Shown: positions 1 through 10,214, counted from the stretch's first letter. The stretch is 64,000 nt of DNA from Microbacterium jejuense (GCF_019511665.1 NZ_JAEUAW010000001.1:124001-188000), one strand, 5' to 3'. A program made the numbers and translations. The notes: generated from the sequence alone by a model not told the origin.

Positions 1-637
1 GCAGCTCGACCTGCTGCGCGAATACGCCGCGTCAGGCGGCCACCTCATCGTGGGCATCCGCACGGGCTATGGCGATGAGGAGGCCCGCGCCCGCGTCGAG
101 GTCGCGCCGGCGAGACTGGCCGCCGCTGCCGGCATCCACTACGAAGAGTTCTCGAACCTGGCCGGCGACCTCGCGACCGTGCCGGAGTCGGGCGTCACGG
201 CGGATGCACCGCCGGTGCACGGTGCCGCCCGGCTGTGGGCGGACGGTCTGATCGTCGACGACGCCACCGTGCTGGCGCGCTACGACCACCCCCGGTTCTC
301 GGACTTCGCCGCCGCGACGACCAGGGCCCACGGCGACGGGCGGATCACGGTGGTCGGCACTGTCCCGTCGCCTGAGCTGGGTGCGTCGATCATCCGGCAC
401 GCCGTCCCCACGCCGATCGCCGACGCCCTCGTCTCGGAACGTCCGCCGGCGGTCACCGTGTCATCGGGCACGCTCCCGGGCGGTGGCCGGGCGTGGTTCG
501 TCTTCAACTGGGGATGGGAGCCGCAGACCGTCGTGCTGGCGGCATCCGTCACCGACGCCGTGACGGGGGAGTCCCTCGCGTCCGGCACCGAGATCTCACT
601 GGCGTCCTGGGCGACCAGGGCGCTGCTCGCACAGTGA
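1..637 (+). CDS. GH42 beta-galactosidase, C-terminal part (5' end outside window)
   Basis: The frame is open from the first bases and ends at a TGA at 635-637. About 211 residues are visible. They match the trimerisation and C-terminal beta domains of GH42 beta-galactosidases: the segment GGHLIVGIRTGYGDEEARA is the family's usual trimerisation-domain signature, and the end is a short beta-sandwich domain. The catalytic barrel lies upstream of the window. The enzyme should release terminal galactose or arabinopyranose from plant oligosaccharides. It sits 46 bp before a sugar-binding lipoprotein gene, so it is probably the first gene of, or leads into, the transporter operon. Family call is firm; substrate is inferred. 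Confidence 0.85.
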   Translation, partial: QLDLLREYAASGGHLIVGIRTGYGDEEARARVEVAPARLAAAAGIHYEEFSNLAGDLATVPESGVTADAPPVHGAARLWADGLIVDDATVLARYDHPRFSDFAAATTRAHGDGRITVVGTVPSPELGASIIRHAVPTPIADALVSERPPAVTVSSGTLPGGGRAWFVFNWGWEPQTVVLAASVTDAVTGESLASGTEISLASWATRALLAQ

Positions 638-683
638 GTGCCAAGGGATCACCGCGATCCGAACGATCACAGGAGGAACCGAA

Positions 684-2039
684 ATGAGGAACACGCGGAG
701 GACAGCAGCGACGCTGCTCGGCGGGACCGTGGCGCTGGGGCTGGTGCTCACCGGCTGCAGCGGCAGCGGCGACGACGGCGGCGGCACGAGCGGCGAGGCC
801 GTCACCCAGGACCAGATCGACGAGGCGATGAAGAAGCCGACCGAGCTGACGTTCTGGACGTGGGTGCCCGACATCGACAAGGAGGTGGCCCTCTTCGAGG
901 AGAAGTACCCGGCGATCGACGTCAAGGTCGAGAACGTCGGCCAGGGCCTCGCCCACTATCAGAAGCTGCGCAGCGCGCTCGAAGCCGGCGAAGGCGCACC
1001 CGACGTCGCGCAGATCGAGTACCAGTACATCCCGTCGTTCGTGCTGAGCAAGTCGCTGCTCGACCTGAGCCCGTACGGCGCCGACGACATCGCCGACGAC
1101 TACGTCGACTGGGCGTGGAACCAGGTCTCTCCGGGCGACGAGGTGTGGTCGATCCCGCAGGACGTCGGGCCGATGGGCAATCTGTACCGCGACGACATCC
1201 TCACCTCGGCCGGCATCACCGAGCCGCCCGCCACGTGGGACGACTACGCCGCCGCGGCCAAGTCCGTCAAGGACGCCACCGGCTCGTACATCTCGAACCT
1301 CGGCGCCACGCAGGCCGGCCAGATGATCGGCTTCTTCTGGCAGGCGGGTGTCAAGCCGTTCGCCTACGACGGGGCCGAGACCGTGTCGATCGACGTCAAC
1401 AGCGACGGGGCGAAGAAGGTCGCCGACTACTGGACCGGCCTGATCCAGCAGGACCTCATCTCGACGGACGTGGACTTCAACGACCAGTGGTACCAGGGGC
1501 TCGCGAACGGCAAGTACGCCGGGTGGCTCACCGCGGCGTGGGGTCCGGTCTTCCTGCAGGGCACCGCCGAGAGCACGTCGGGGCTGTGGCGCGCCGCGAA
1601 GCTCCCGCAGTGGAACGCCGGGGACGACGTCTCGGGCAACTGGGGCGGGTCGTCGGATGCCGTCCTCGCCTCGAGCAAGAACCCGATCGCCGCCTACAAG
1701 CTCGCCGAGTTCATCAACCACGACGACGAGTCCGCGATGATGCTGGCGACCGAGCAGTTCCTGTTCCCGCCGCAGGTGTCGGTGCTCGACGATCCCGCGT
1801 TCGCCGATCAGGAGTCGGAGTTCTACGGCGGTCAGCAGGTCAACAAGCTGTTCGCCGAGATCTCCGACACCGTCGACACCGACTTCCAGTGGCTGCCGTT
1901 CATGGACTACGTCTACTCCAGCTACGAAGAGACGGTCGGCACGGTCATCGCCGACAAGGGCGACATCTCGGACGCCCTCGACACGTGGCAGGACCAGCTC
2001 GTGTCGTACGCGGAGTCGCAGGGCTTCACGGTCGAGTAG
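684..2039 (+). CDS. Sugar ABC transporter substrate-binding lipoprotein (family 1)
   Basis: This 451-residue protein captures an oligosaccharide outside the membrane for the two permeases encoded next. It opens with a lipoprotein signal: Arg-rich start, hydrophobic stretch and lipobox LTGC with the lipidated cysteine at residue 25, followed by a Ser/Gly/Asp linker. The rest has the size and pattern of a MalE-like solute-binding protein (LTFWTWVPD near the mature N-terminus). A strong AGGAGG at 671-676 fixes the start. A 20-bp hairpin follows the stop codon. No ATPase gene is present in this operon, so the importer probably shares a housekeeping MsiK-type ATPase. Substrate is inferred from the GH42 and ara neighbours. 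Confidence 0.9.
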   Translation: MRNTRRTAATLLGGTVALGLVLTGCSGSGDDGGGTSGEAVTQDQIDEAMKKPTELTFWTWVPDIDKEVALFEEKYPAIDVKVENVGQGLAHYQKLRSALEAGEGAPDVAQIEYQYIPSFVLSKSLLDLSPYGADDIADDYVDWAWNQVSPGDEVWSIPQDVGPMGNLYRDDILTSAGITEPPATWDDYAAAAKSVKDATGSYISNLGATQAGQMIGFFWQAGVKPFAYDGAETVSIDVNSDGAKKVADYWTGLIQQDLISTDVDFNDQWYQGLANGKYAGWLTAAWGPVFLQGTAESTSGLWRAAKLPQWNAGDDVSGNWGGSSDAVLASSKNPIAAYKLAEFINHDDESAMMLATEQFLFPPQVSVLDDPAFADQESEFYGGQQVNKLFAEISDTVDTDFQWLPFMDYVYSSYEETVGTVIADKGDISDALDTWQDQLVSYAESQGFTVE

Positions 2040-2049
2040 GCCGGCACAC

Positions 2050-2093
2050 CGCTCGACGGGTCCGGCCGGAAGGCCGGCCGGACCCGTCGAGCG
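2050..2093 (+). terminator. Intercistronic hairpin after binding-protein gene
   Basis: A perfect 20-bp stem (2050-2069 with 2074-2093) closes on a four-base AAGG loop. There is no U-tract. It lies between the binding-protein and first permease genes, where such hairpins usually protect the upstream mRNA or partly terminate, so that the binding protein is made in excess. That role is inferred. Confidence 0.7.
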
Positions 2094-2117
2094 CACACAT
2101 CCGCACAAGGAGCAGCA

Positions 2118-3086
2118 ATGTCGCACTCTCGAACCCTCGCCCCGCCGGCCGGCGCGGCGATGTCGTCGCCACCGTCCGGTCGCCGGCGCAACGCCATGAC
2201 CCGTCGCCAGCACCGGGCGGCGTACCTGTTCATCCTCCCGTTCTTCATCGTCTTCGTGACGATGCTGGTGGTCCCGCTCGTCTACGCCGGATACCTGAGC
2301 CTCTTCGAGAGCAAGCTCATCGGCGGCGAGCAGTTCGCAGGCCTCGCCAACTACCTCCGCGCGTTCGCCGACCCGGACTTCTGGGCCGGTCTGGGCAGGG
2401 TCGGTCTGTTCCTGGTCGTGCAGGTGCCGATCATGCTGGGGCTCGCGCTGTTCTTCGCACTCGCTCTCGACAGCGGCCGCGCCCGCGGCTCCCGCAGCGT
2501 GCGGCTGCTGATCTTCATGCCGTACGCCGTCCCTGCCGTCATCGCGACGCTGATGTGGGGCTACCTCTACGGCCCCGACTTCGGGCCGCTGGCGCAGATC
2601 GCGCGCGCCGTGGGCTGGGGCACTCCCGAGTTCCTGTCGCCCGGCAACATCTTGGGCTCGATGATGAACATCGTCACGTGGGAGTTCGTCGGCTACAACA
2701 TGATCATCATGTACGCGGCGCTGCGCGCCATCCCCGCCGAGCTGTACGAGGCGGCCGAGATCGACGGCGCCGGTCAGTTCCGCGTCGCATGGAGCATCAA
2801 GATCCCGGCGATCCGCCCGGCGATCATGCTGACCGTCATCTTCTCGATCATCGGCTCGTTCCAGCTGTTCAACGAGCCGAGCCTGCTCAACGCGATCGCC
2901 CCCGACGCCATCACGAACTCGTTCACGCCCAACTACTACGCGTACAACCTCGCGTTCGTGAACCGGGAGCTGAACTACGCCGCGGCGATCGCCTTCCTGC
3001 TGGGGCTGTTCATCGCGATCGTCTCGTACATCGTCCAGCTCGGCGAGCAGAGACGGGAACGCCGCGAACGGAGGGGAATGTCATGA
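2118..3086 (+). CDS. Sugar ABC transporter permease, MalF type
   Basis: An integral membrane subunit of 322 residues. A basic N-terminus is followed by a first membrane span (FILPFFIVFVTMLVVP) and then five more. The cytoplasmic EAA loop that contacts the ATPase is visible as EAAEIDGAG near residue 211. The start follows AAGGAG at 2107-2112; a later ATG at 2196 (MTRRQH) would also give a complete permease, so the first 26 residues are less certain. The stop overlaps the next ATG (ATGA), so the two permeases are translationally coupled. Confidence 0.9.
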   Translation: MSHSRTLAPPAGAAMSSPPSGRRRNAMTRRQHRAAYLFILPFFIVFVTMLVVPLVYAGYLSLFESKLIGGEQFAGLANYLRAFADPDFWAGLGRVGLFLVVQVPIMLGLALFFALALDSGRARGSRSVRLLIFMPYAVPAVIATLMWGYLYGPDFGPLAQIARAVGWGTPEFLSPGNILGSMMNIVTWEFVGYNMIIMYAALRAIPAELYEAAEIDGAGQFRVAWSIKIPAIRPAIMLTVIFSIIGSFQLFNEPSLLNAIAPDAITNSFTPNYYAYNLAFVNRELNYAAAIAFLLGLFIAIVSYIVQLGEQRRERRERRGMS

Positions 3087-4009
3087 CCGACCTCGAGACC
3101 CGCGCGATCGTGACGGGACGCCCGGCGCGTCCGCGCCGGCGCACGCCGCGGCGCTACGTGCCGGAGAAGCGGCGCAGCATGCTCCTGACCGTGCTGCTGT
3201 GGCTGTGCGTCGTGTACTTCGTGCTGCCGCTGTGGTGGCTGCTGGTGTCGTCGACCAAGGACACGTCGGCGCTGTTCTCGACCTTCGGGCTCTGGTTCGG
3301 CGGCGACTTCTCCCTCGGCGAGAACCTTCTCGAGCTCTTCACCGTGCGCGGCGGGCTGTTCGCGCGGTGGCTCCTGAACACGGTCGTGTACGCCGTCGTC
3401 GCCGCGTTCGGCGCGACCCTGCTGGCGGCCATGGCCGGCTACGCCTTCGCGAAGTACGAGTTCCCCGGGCGGCGCGCGCTGTTCAGCGTGACGCTCGGCG
3501 CCATCATGATCCCGCTGACGGCTCTCGCGCTGCCGACCTACCTGCTCTTCGCCCGTGCGGGACTGACGGACACGCCCTGGGCGATCATCGTGCCCTCGCT
3601 CGTGAGCCCGTTCGGCGTGTACCTGATGCGCGTGTACGCCGCAGACGCCATCCCCGACAGCCTGATCGAAGCCGCACGCGTGGACGGCGCAGGCGAGTTC
3701 CGCACGTTCTGGCAGGTGGGCCTGCGGCTGCTCGGCCCCGGGCTCGTGACGGTGTTCCTGTTCTCGCTCGTCGGAACGTGGAACAACTACTTCCTGCCGC
3801 TGATCATGCTCAACACGTCCGAGCTGTACCCCATCACGGTGGGCCTCGCGCAGCTGCAGGCGGCCGCCTCGGCGGGCGGGGGCTCACAGGCTGTCTTCTC
3901 GACCGTCATCACGGGATCGCTGGTCTCGGTGCTGCCGCTCGTGATCGCCTTCCTGTTCCTGCAGCGGTACTGGCAGTCCGGGCTCGGCACGGGCGGGGTC
4001 AAGGGATGA
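3083..4009 (+). CDS. Sugar ABC transporter permease, MalG type
   Basis: Second membrane subunit, 308 residues, with the usual cytoplasmic N-terminus, six predicted spans and an EAA loop (EAARVDGAG) near residue 196. Start ATG at 3083 overlaps the stop of the MalF-type gene. Together with the upstream lipoprotein it makes a carbohydrate-uptake-1 importer. The LacI-family gene begins 64 bp downstream. Confidence 0.9.
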   Translation: MTDLETRAIVTGRPARPRRRTPRRYVPEKRRSMLLTVLLWLCVVYFVLPLWWLLVSSTKDTSALFSTFGLWFGGDFSLGENLLELFTVRGGLFARWLLNTVVYAVVAAFGATLLAAMAGYAFAKYEFPGRRALFSVTLGAIMIPLTALALPTYLLFARAGLTDTPWAIIVPSLVSPFGVYLMRVYAADAIPDSLIEAARVDGAGEFRTFWQVGLRLLGPGLVTVFLFSLVGTWNNYFLPLIMLNTSELYPITVGLAQLQAAASAGGGSQAVFSTVITGSLVSVLPLVIAFLFLQRYWQSGLGTGGVKG

Positions 4010-4073
4010 GCGAGGGATGCCGCGCCTCGGCGCCGAACGGAGGTGCCCGTCGTGCGGCGCTACCCTGAGCGTC

Positions 4074-5069
4074 ATGCCTGAGGCCGTTCCGTCCAGCCCG
4101 CCTGCGGGGATCCGCGACGTGGCGCGCGCAGCCGGCGTGTCGACGCAGACGGTGTCGCGCGTCATCAACGAGCGGCCGAACATCCGTCCCGAGACGCGCG
4201 ACCGCGTGCTGGCGGCGATGGCGGAGCTCGGCTACCGCGTCAACAACGCGGCGCGCGCGCTCGGCACGCGCACCACGCGCACGCTCGGCGTCATCGCCTC
4301 CGACGCGACGCTGTACGGACCCGCGATCGGCATCGCCGCCCTCGACGCCGCTGCGCGCGACGCCGGGCGGTGGATCGCCACGGCCTACGCGGACGCGGTG
4401 GACGAGGCATCCGTCCGCGACGCGGCCGACCGGCTGCTCGGGCAGGGCGTGGACGGCCTCATCGTGCTGGCACCGCACGCAGCCACGCTCACGGCACTGG
4501 TCGACGCGCATCCCGGCGTCGCGATCACCGCTCTGCACACCGGATCGGGCGCCGCGCGCCAGGAGGAGGGCGCCGCCCTCGCCGTCGCGCACCTGGTCGC
4601 GCTCGGGCACTCGCGGATCGCCCGGATGTCGGGTCCGGAGGAGTGGCTCGAGGCGCAGTCGCGCGACGTCGGCGCGTTGCGCGCGCTCGCCGAGGCCGGC
4701 CTGACGCCCGGCCCGCGGTGGTCGGGGGACTGGACCGCCGCAGCCGGCGCCGCGCTCGCCGCGGATGTCGCGGCGGCCGTGCGCGCGCCGGACGGACCCA
4801 CCGCGATCGCCGTCGCCAACGACCAGATGGCTCTCGGACTCGTCGCGGGCCTGCGCGAAGCGGGGCTCGCGGTCCCGGCAGACGTCAGTGTGACGGGCTT
4901 CGACGACAACCCCGACGCCGCGTTCTACAGCCCTGCGCTCACGACGGTGGGCCTCGACCTCGTGGGTGAGGCGCGCCGCGCGGTGGCGGGGGTGCTGGGC
5001 TCGGACGCTCCCGAGCCTGCCGCACCGCGACTGGTCGCCCGTGCGTCCACGGCGGCCCCGCCGGCCTGA
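4074..5069 (+). CDS. LacI-family transcriptional regulator
   Basis: 331 residues: a winged-free helix-turn-helix of the LacI type near residues 10-30 (IRDVARAAG then VSTQTVSRVIN), a hinge region, and a periplasmic-binding-protein-like effector domain ending in the usual FDDNPDAAFYSPALTTV segment. I place the start at ATG 4074 because the HTH begins shortly after it and because a TACCCT hexamer at 4061-4066 lies 7 nt upstream, the pattern of a leaderless transcript in this genome. An earlier in-frame start at 4017 would add 19 residues. It probably controls the importer and the ara genes through the palindrome at 5139; the inducer is inferred to be an arabinose-derived sugar. Confidence 0.9.
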   Translation: MPEAVPSSPPAGIRDVARAAGVSTQTVSRVINERPNIRPETRDRVLAAMAELGYRVNNAARALGTRTTRTLGVIASDATLYGPAIGIAALDAAARDAGRWIATAYADAVDEASVRDAADRLLGQGVDGLIVLAPHAATLTALVDAHPGVAITALHTGSGAARQEEGAALAVAHLVALGHSRIARMSGPEEWLEAQSRDVGALRALAEAGLTPGPRWSGDWTAAAGAALAADVAAAVRAPDGPTAIAVANDQMALGLVAGLREAGLAVPADVSVTGFDDNPDAAFYSPALTTVGLDLVGEARRAVAGVLGSDAPEPAAPRLVARASTAAPPA

Positions 5070-5138
5070 CAGCGAACGCGGCGCGACAGTGCGGGCGCAG
5101 AGTGGATCGTGCACCTCTCCGAGTGGCACCATGACCAT

Positions 5139-5152
5139 TGTTACCGGTAACA
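5139..5152. promoter_or_regulatory. LacI-type operator before araD
   Basis: TGTTACCGGTAACA is a perfect 14-bp palindrome with a central CG, the usual form of LacI/GalR operators. It lies 52 bp before the araD start and 70 bp after the LacI-family gene. I found no second perfect copy in the window. Binding by the neighbouring LacI protein is inferred. Confidence 0.75.
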
Positions 5153-5203
5153 TCGACAACCGCGGCATCGAACGCCGCTCCACGAGACCCGACGGAGGAC
5201 CCC

Positions 5204-5950
5204 GTGACCAGCCCCGAACCGGCGACACCCGCGCCGACGTTCTCTCCCGAGGTGGAGGCATCCATCGCCGCCGTCCGCGCCGACGTGGCGAAGCTGCACG
5301 GCGAGCTCGTGCGCTACGGCCTCGTCGTGTGGACGGGCGGCAACGTGTCGGGCCGCGTGCCCGGCGCCGACCTGTTCGTCATCAAGCCCTCGGGCGTGAG
5401 CTACGACGACCTGGCCCCCGAGAACATGATCCTGTGCGATCTCGACGGCAACGTGGTGCCGGGCTCCGAGGGCAGTGAGCGCAGTCCCTCGAGCGACACC
5501 GCAGCGCACGCCTACGTGTACCGGCACATGCCCGAGGTCGGGGGAGTCGTGCACACCCACTCGACGTTCGCGGTCGCCTGGGCGGCGCGCGGCGAAGAGA
5601 TCCCGTGCGTCATCACGGCGATGGCCGACGAGTTCGGCGGTCCGATCCCGGTCGGGCCCTTCGCGATCATCGGCGACGACTCGATCGGCCGGGGCATCGT
5701 CGAGACGCTGACCGGCCACCGCAGCCGCGCCGTGCTCATGCAGAACCACGGCCCCTTCACGATCGGCGTGTCGGCCAAGGACGCCGTCAAGGCCGCCGTG
5801 ATGGTCGAGGACGTCGCCCGCACCGTGCACCACGCCCGCGAAGCCGGGCCGCTCATCCCGATCCCGCAGGAGGCGATCGACAGCCTCTATCACCGATACC
5901 AGAACGTGTACGGGCAGTCGTCCGACGAGCGACGCGAGGGCGAGAAGTGA
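5204..5950 (+). CDS. araD: L-ribulose-5-phosphate 4-epimerase
   Basis: Class II aldolase-fold enzyme of 248 residues that converts L-ribulose 5-phosphate to D-xylulose 5-phosphate, the last step of arabinose breakdown. Visible family marks are the phosphate-binding GGNVSGR near residue 46, [11 protein letters not shown], the zinc-site pair in VVHTHSTFA, and QNHGPFTIG. The GTG start at 5204 follows GGAGGA; an upstream in-frame start at 5138 would fall inside the operator and is unlikely. The TGA overlaps the GTG of the kinase gene. Together with araB and araA it forms a complete pathway. Confidence 0.9.
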   Translation: MTSPEPATPAPTFSPEVEASIAAVRADVAKLHGELVRYGLVVWTGGNVSGRVPGADLFVIKPSGVSYDDLAPENMILCDLDGNVVPGSEGSERSPSSDTAAHAYVYRHMPEVGGVVHTHSTFAVAWAARGEEIPCVITAMADEFGGPIPVGPFAIIGDDSIGRGIVETLTGHRSRAVLMQNHGPFTIGVSAKDAVKAAVMVEDVARTVHHAREAGPLIPIPQEAIDSLYHRYQNVYGQSSDERREGEK

Positions 5951-7602
5951 CAGTGGCGGGTGTGGATGCCACCGCCCAGGCGATCCTCGACGGCCGCACC
6001 GCGCTCGGCATCGAGTTCGGCTCCACACGCATCAAGGCATGCCTCGTCGACGCCGACGACCCGTCGACGGTGCTCGCCGTCGGCGGGCACGAGTGGGAGA
6101 ACCAGTACCGCGACAGACTCTGGACCTACGCCCTCGACGACGTGTGGTCCGGGTTGCGAGCGGCGTTCGCCGACCTCGTGGCCGACGCCGAACGCCGCCA
6201 CGGCGCGCGCCCCACGACGTTCGGTGCGATCGGCGTCTCGGCGATGATGCACGGCTATCTCGCCTTCGACGAGGCGGGCGACCTGCTCGTGCCGTTCCGC
6301 ACGTGGCGCAACACCAACACGGGCCCGGCCGCCGCCGAGCTCACCGAGCTGTTCGGCGTGAACATCCCGTTGCGCTGGTCGATCGCCCACCTGCACCAGG
6401 CGGTGATCGACGGCGAGGCCCACGTGCCCGACGTGCGCTTCGTCACCACGCTCGCCGGGTACGTGCACTGGCGGCTCACGGGCGAGAAGGTGCTGGGCGT
6501 CGGCGACGCGTCGGGCATGTTCCCGATCGACTCCGGCACCCGCGACTACGACGCGGACCTGGTGTCCCGCTACGACGAGCGCGCAGCCGGTCGCGTCCCG
6601 GCACTCGCCGACCTGCTGCCACGCGTGCTCGCCGCAGGAGAGGCCGCCGGGGCGCTGACGGCAGAGGGCGCGGCACTCCTCGACCCGACCGGGACGGTGG
6701 GCGCCGGCATCCCGTTCTGCGCTCCCGAAGGGGATGCCGGAACCGGCATGGTCGCCACGAACGCGGTCGCGCCGCGCACGGGCAACGTCAGCGCCGGCAC
6801 GAGCATCTTCGCGATGGTCGTGCTGGAGCGGCCGCTCCACAGCGTGCACCACGAGCTCGACCTCGTCACGACGCCGTCGGGCGACGCGGTGGCGATGGTC
6901 CACTGCAACAACGGCGCGAGCGAGCTCGGCGCGTGGGCGGGCCTGTTCGGGGGCTTCGCCGCCGCGGCGGGCGTCCCGGTCGACAGCGACGCCGTGTTCG
7001 AGGCGCTGTTCCGCGCCGCGCTCGACGGCGACGCCGATGCCGGCGGGCTGCTGGCGTACAACCACCTCGCGGGCGAGCCGATCGCCGGACTGGACGAGGG
7101 GCGTCCGCTGTTCGTCCGCACGCCCGACAGCGCCTTCACGCTCGGCAACTTCGCGCGCGCCCAGCTGTACGGCGTGTTCGGCACGCTCGCGCTCGGCATG
7201 CGCGTGCTCGATGCCGAGGGCGTCGGGCTCGACCGCATGTTCGCGCACGGCGGGCTGTTCCGCACGGCGGGCGTGGCCCAGCGCTTCCTCGCCGCTGCCC
7301 TGAACGCGCCGGTGGCCGTCGGCGACACCGCGAGCGAGGGCGGCGCGTGGGGCATCGCGGTGCTGGCCGCGTACACGAGGGCGGTTCAGGATTCTTCGTC
7401 TCGTGCGTCGCTCAGCACACGTGCCGGGCGTCCGGCATCCACCCTTCCCGAGTATCTCGAGCAGACCGTGTTCGCCGACGCAGCCATCGACGTCGCCGCC
7501 CCCGAGCCGGCGGACGTCGCCGGCTTCACCGCCTACCTCGACCGCTACCGAGCCGGCCTCGCCGTCGAAGCCGCTGCCGTCACCGCACTCTCCGGTCGTT
7601 GA
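5947..7602 (+). CDS. araB: FGGY-family kinase, probable L-ribulokinase
   Basis: A 551-residue FGGY sugar kinase. The N-terminal ATPase phosphate loop is [11 protein letters not shown] near residues 21-31, and the second half holds the usual Gly-rich [15 protein letters not shown] segment. It is not the classical Gram-negative AraB type but the variant found with araA and araD in several Gram-positive bacteria, and context supports phosphorylation of L-ribulose. The GTG start overlaps the araD stop by four bases (GTGA) and follows GAGGG. The stop codon lies inside the left arm of a large inverted repeat. Another pentulose as substrate cannot be excluded. Confidence 0.82.
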   Translation: MTVAGVDATAQAILDGRTALGIEFGSTRIKACLVDADDPSTVLAVGGHEWENQYRDRLWTYALDDVWSGLRAAFADLVADAERRHGARPTTFGAIGVSAMMHGYLAFDEAGDLLVPFRTWRNTNTGPAAAELTELFGVNIPLRWSIAHLHQAVIDGEAHVPDVRFVTTLAGYVHWRLTGEKVLGVGDASGMFPIDSGTRDYDADLVSRYDERAAGRVPALADLLPRVLAAGEAAGALTAEGAALLDPTGTVGAGIPFCAPEGDAGTGMVATNAVAPRTGNVSAGTSIFAMVVLERPLHSVHHELDLVTTPSGDAVAMVHCNNGASELGAWAGLFGGFAAAAGVPVDSDAVFEALFRAALDGDADAGGLLAYNHLAGEPIAGLDEGRPLFVRTPDSAFTLGNFARAQLYGVFGTLALGMRVLDAEGVGLDRMFAHGGLFRTAGVAQRFLAAALNAPVAVGDTASEGGAWGIAVLAAYTRAVQDSSSRASLSTRAGRPASTLPEYLEQTVFADAAIDVAAPEPADVAGFTAYLDRYRAGLAVEAAAVTALSGR

Positions 7603-7684
7603 GCGGAGCGACGAAGGAGCGAAGACGAAACGTCCAGAGCTCGGCTCACCGCGTTTCGCCTCGCTCCGCTCGCTCGACGACCGG
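7592..7684. repeat. Imperfect inverted repeat between araB and araA
   Basis: Left arm 7592-7632 and right arm 7652-7684 are imperfect inverse copies rich in GAGCGGAGCGA, separated by 19 bases. The araB stop codon is in the left arm. Similar GGTCGTTGAGCG...CGAAACG elements are scattered through many Microbacteriaceae genomes, from memory. It may stabilise or attenuate the mRNA between the two genes. Confidence 0.7.
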
Positions 7685-7706
7685 TCCCTACAGAAAGAAC
7701 TGAGAA

Positions 7707-9218
7707 ATGACCCGTACCCCCCTCTCGACCAGCCTCGACGCGTACGAGATCTGGTTCGTCACCGGCAGCCAGACCCTGTACGGCGAAGAGACCCTGCGCC
7801 AGGTCGCCGAGCAGTCCCAGGCCGTGGCGGCCGGTCTCGACGGCCTGCCCGTCAAGGTCGTCTGGAAGCCGGTGCTGAAGGACTCCGACTCGATCCGCCG
7901 CCTCGCGCTCGACGTCAACGCGCGCGACGAGGTCATCGGCGTGATCGCGTGGATGCACACGTTCAGCCCCGCCAAGATGTGGATCGCCGGGCTCGACGCC
8001 CTGCAGAAGCCGCTGCTGCACCTGCACACGCAGGCCAACGTCGAGCTGCCGTGGGCCGACATCGACTTCGACTTCATGAACCTCAACCAGGCCGCGCACG
8101 GCGACCGGGAGTTCGGGTACATCCAGACCCGCCTCGGTGTCGCCCGCAAGACGGTCGTCGGCCACGTGTCGAACCTCTCAGTGCGTCAGCAGGTCGAGGA
8201 CTGGCAGCGCGCGGCGGCCGGGTGGGCGGCATCCCGCTCGCTCAAGCTCGCGCGCTTCGGCGACAACATGCGCTACGTCGCCGTCACCGAGGGCGACAAG
8301 ACCGAGGCCGAGCTGCGGTTCGGCGTTCAGGTGAACACGTGGGGTGTCAACGAGCTCGTCGAAGCGGTGGATGCCGCAAGCGACGCCGACATCGACGCCC
8401 TGGTCGACGTGTACCTGGCTGAGTACGACGTGGCCGACGAGCTGCGACCGGGCGGCGAGCGGCACCAGTCGCTGCGCGACGGCGCGGCGATCGAGCTCGG
8501 CCTGCGCTCGTTCCTGGAGGAGGGGGGCTTCGGCGCCTTCACGACCTCGTTCGAGGACCTCGGCGCGCTGAAGCAGCTGCCGGGTCTCGCCGTGCAGCGG
8601 CTGATGGCCGAGGGCTACGGCTTCGGCGCCGAGGGCGACTGGAAGACCGCGATCCTCGTGCGCATCGCGAACGTCATGGGCGAGGGGCTCCCGGGCGGTG
8701 CCAGCCTCATGGAGGACTACACGTACGACCTGGTGGCCGGCGACGAGAAGATCCTCGGCGCCCACATGCTCGAGGTGTCGCCGTCGCTGACCACCGCCAA
8801 GCCCCGCCTGGAGGTGCACGCGCTCGGCATCGGCGGCAAGGACGACCCGGTGCGCCTCGTCTTCACCGCAGACCCCGGCCCCGCGCTGGTGGTGGCGATG
8901 AGCGACATGCGCGACCGGTTCCGGCTCGTGGCCAACGTCGTCGAGAACGTCGACGCGCCCGACCTGCCGAAGCTGCCGGTCGGCCGGGCCGTGTGGAAGC
9001 CGGCGCCCGACTTCGCCACCAGCGCCGCCTGCTGGCTGGCCGCCGGGGCCGCCCACCACACCGTCATGACGACAGCGGTGGGCATCGAGGTGTTCCGCGA
9101 CTTCGCCGAGATCGCCGGCACCGAGCTCGTCGTGATCGACGACGACACCACGGTGCGCGGCTTCCAGCGCGAGCTGCGGTGGAACCAGGCCTACTACCGC
9201 CTCGCGCAGGGCCTGTAA
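7707..9218 (+). CDS. araA: L-arabinose isomerase
   Basis: 503 residues, the usual length for AraA, converting L-arabinose to L-ribulose with Mn2+. The N-terminal [18 protein letters not shown] is a near-invariant AraA signature, and the metal-site region MEDYTYDL is present near residue 335. Only a weak purine-rich GAAAGAACTGAGAA precedes the ATG. It is third in the araD-araB-araA run but set apart by the 100-bp inverted-repeat region. Confidence 0.95.
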   Translation: MTRTPLSTSLDAYEIWFVTGSQTLYGEETLRQVAEQSQAVAAGLDGLPVKVVWKPVLKDSDSIRRLALDVNARDEVIGVIAWMHTFSPAKMWIAGLDALQKPLLHLHTQANVELPWADIDFDFMNLNQAAHGDREFGYIQTRLGVARKTVVGHVSNLSVRQQVEDWQRAAAGWAASRSLKLARFGDNMRYVAVTEGDKTEAELRFGVQVNTWGVNELVEAVDAASDADIDALVDVYLAEYDVADELRPGGERHQSLRDGAAIELGLRSFLEEGGFGAFTTSFEDLGALKQLPGLAVQRLMAEGYGFGAEGDWKTAILVRIANVMGEGLPGGASLMEDYTYDLVAGDEKILGAHMLEVSPSLTTAKPRLEVHALGIGGKDDPVRLVFTADPGPALVVAMSDMRDRFRLVANVVENVDAPDLPKLPVGRAVWKPAPDFATSAACWLAAGAAHHTVMTTAVGIEVFRDFAEIAGTELVVIDDDTTVRGFQRELRWNQAYYRLAQGL

Positions 9219-9269
9219 CCGCACCGCTACTCTGGTCAGCGGCATCCCCTCACCTGCAAGGAGCCCTGT

Positions 9270-10214
9270 ATGGCACGTCCCCCCGCATCCGGAACCCAGC
9301 ACGCCCTGCGCGCCGGCGACTACGAAGCCGTCGTGGCGAGCGTCGGCGCGACGCTCCGCTCGCTCACGTACCGCGGTCGCGACCTCGTGGTACCGTTCGA
9401 GGCCGACGAGGTGCGCCCCGCCCACCGCGGCGCGACACTCGCGCCCTGGCCCAACCGCGTCGTCGACGGGCGGTACTCGTTCGGCGGGCAGGACTTCCAG
9501 CTGCCGCTCACCGAGCCCGCGCGCTCGCACGCGCTGCACGGCCTGGCCACGTGGCTGGACTTCGAGGCGATCGACAAGGGGCCCGACCACGTCACGCTGG
9601 CCGCCGTCATCCAGCCGTCCACGTTCTACCCGTGGCGACTGGTCGTGACGACGACGTTCGCGCTCGGCCCCGACGGCCTGACCCAGTCGGTCACGGCGAC
9701 CAACGAGAGCGACGCACCCGCGCCGTGGGGCACCGGTCCGCACCCGTACCTCGTCGCGGGCGAGGGGCACGTCGACGGCTGGACGCTGGAACTGCCCGCC
9801 GCCGAGGTGCTCTCGGTCACCCCCGACCGCCTGAATCCGGTCGCCCTCGGCCCGGTCGACGCCGACGACCCGCAGCGCTTCGACTTCCGCGAGGCCCGCA
9901 CGATCGGCGCCGCCGAGATCGACCACGCGTACACCGGCCTCATCCGCGACGCCGAGGGCTTCGCCACGGTGCGGCTGACGGATGCCACGGGCTCCGGTGT
10001 CGAGATGACGTGGGATGCCGCGTGCCCGTGGGTGCAGGTCCACACCGCCGACAAGCCCGAGCCCGCGCAGAGCCGGCTGGGACTCGCGGTCGAGCCGATG
10101 ACGTGCGCGCCCGACGCGTTCAACGCGGCCTCGTACGACTACGACGCCGGTCTCATCGTGCTGGAGCCCGAGGCATCCACCACCGCCTCGTGGCGCATCG
10201 CGGCCATCGCCTGA
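9270..10214 (+). CDS. Aldose 1-epimerase (mutarotase)
   Basis: 314 residues of the GalM fold. The pattern APWPNRVVDGRY for the substrate-binding arginine, HALHGL with the catalytic His pair region, and GPHPYL for the second catalytic His are all visible. It interconverts alpha and beta anomers of free sugars, which feeds the isomerase AraA. AAGGAG lies 7 nt before the ATG. The gene closes the ara operon and is followed by a strong terminator. A TACTCT hexamer in the 51-bp gap after araA could add an internal promoter. Confidence 0.88.
   Translation: MARPPASGTQHALRAGDYEAVVASVGATLRSLTYRGRDLVVPFEADEVRPAHRGATLAPWPNRVVDGRYSFGGQDFQLPLTEPARSHALHGLATWLDFEAIDKGPDHVTLAAVIQPSTFYPWRLVVTTTFALGPDGLTQSVTATNESDAPAPWGTGPHPYLVAGEGHVDGWTLELPAAEVLSVTPDRLNPVALGPVDADDPQRFDFREARTIGAAEIDHAYTGLIRDAEGFATVRLTDATGSGVEMTWDAACPWVQVHTADKPEPAQSRLGLAVEPMTCAPDAFNAASYDYDAGLIVLEPEASTTASWRIAAIA

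Noticed and set aside
638..4009. Very long open frame across the sugar-transporter genes
   Set aside because: Only its end is real (the MalG permease, 3083-4009). The first part is an Arg-rich out-of-frame shadow of the binding-protein and MalF genes, as expected at high GC.
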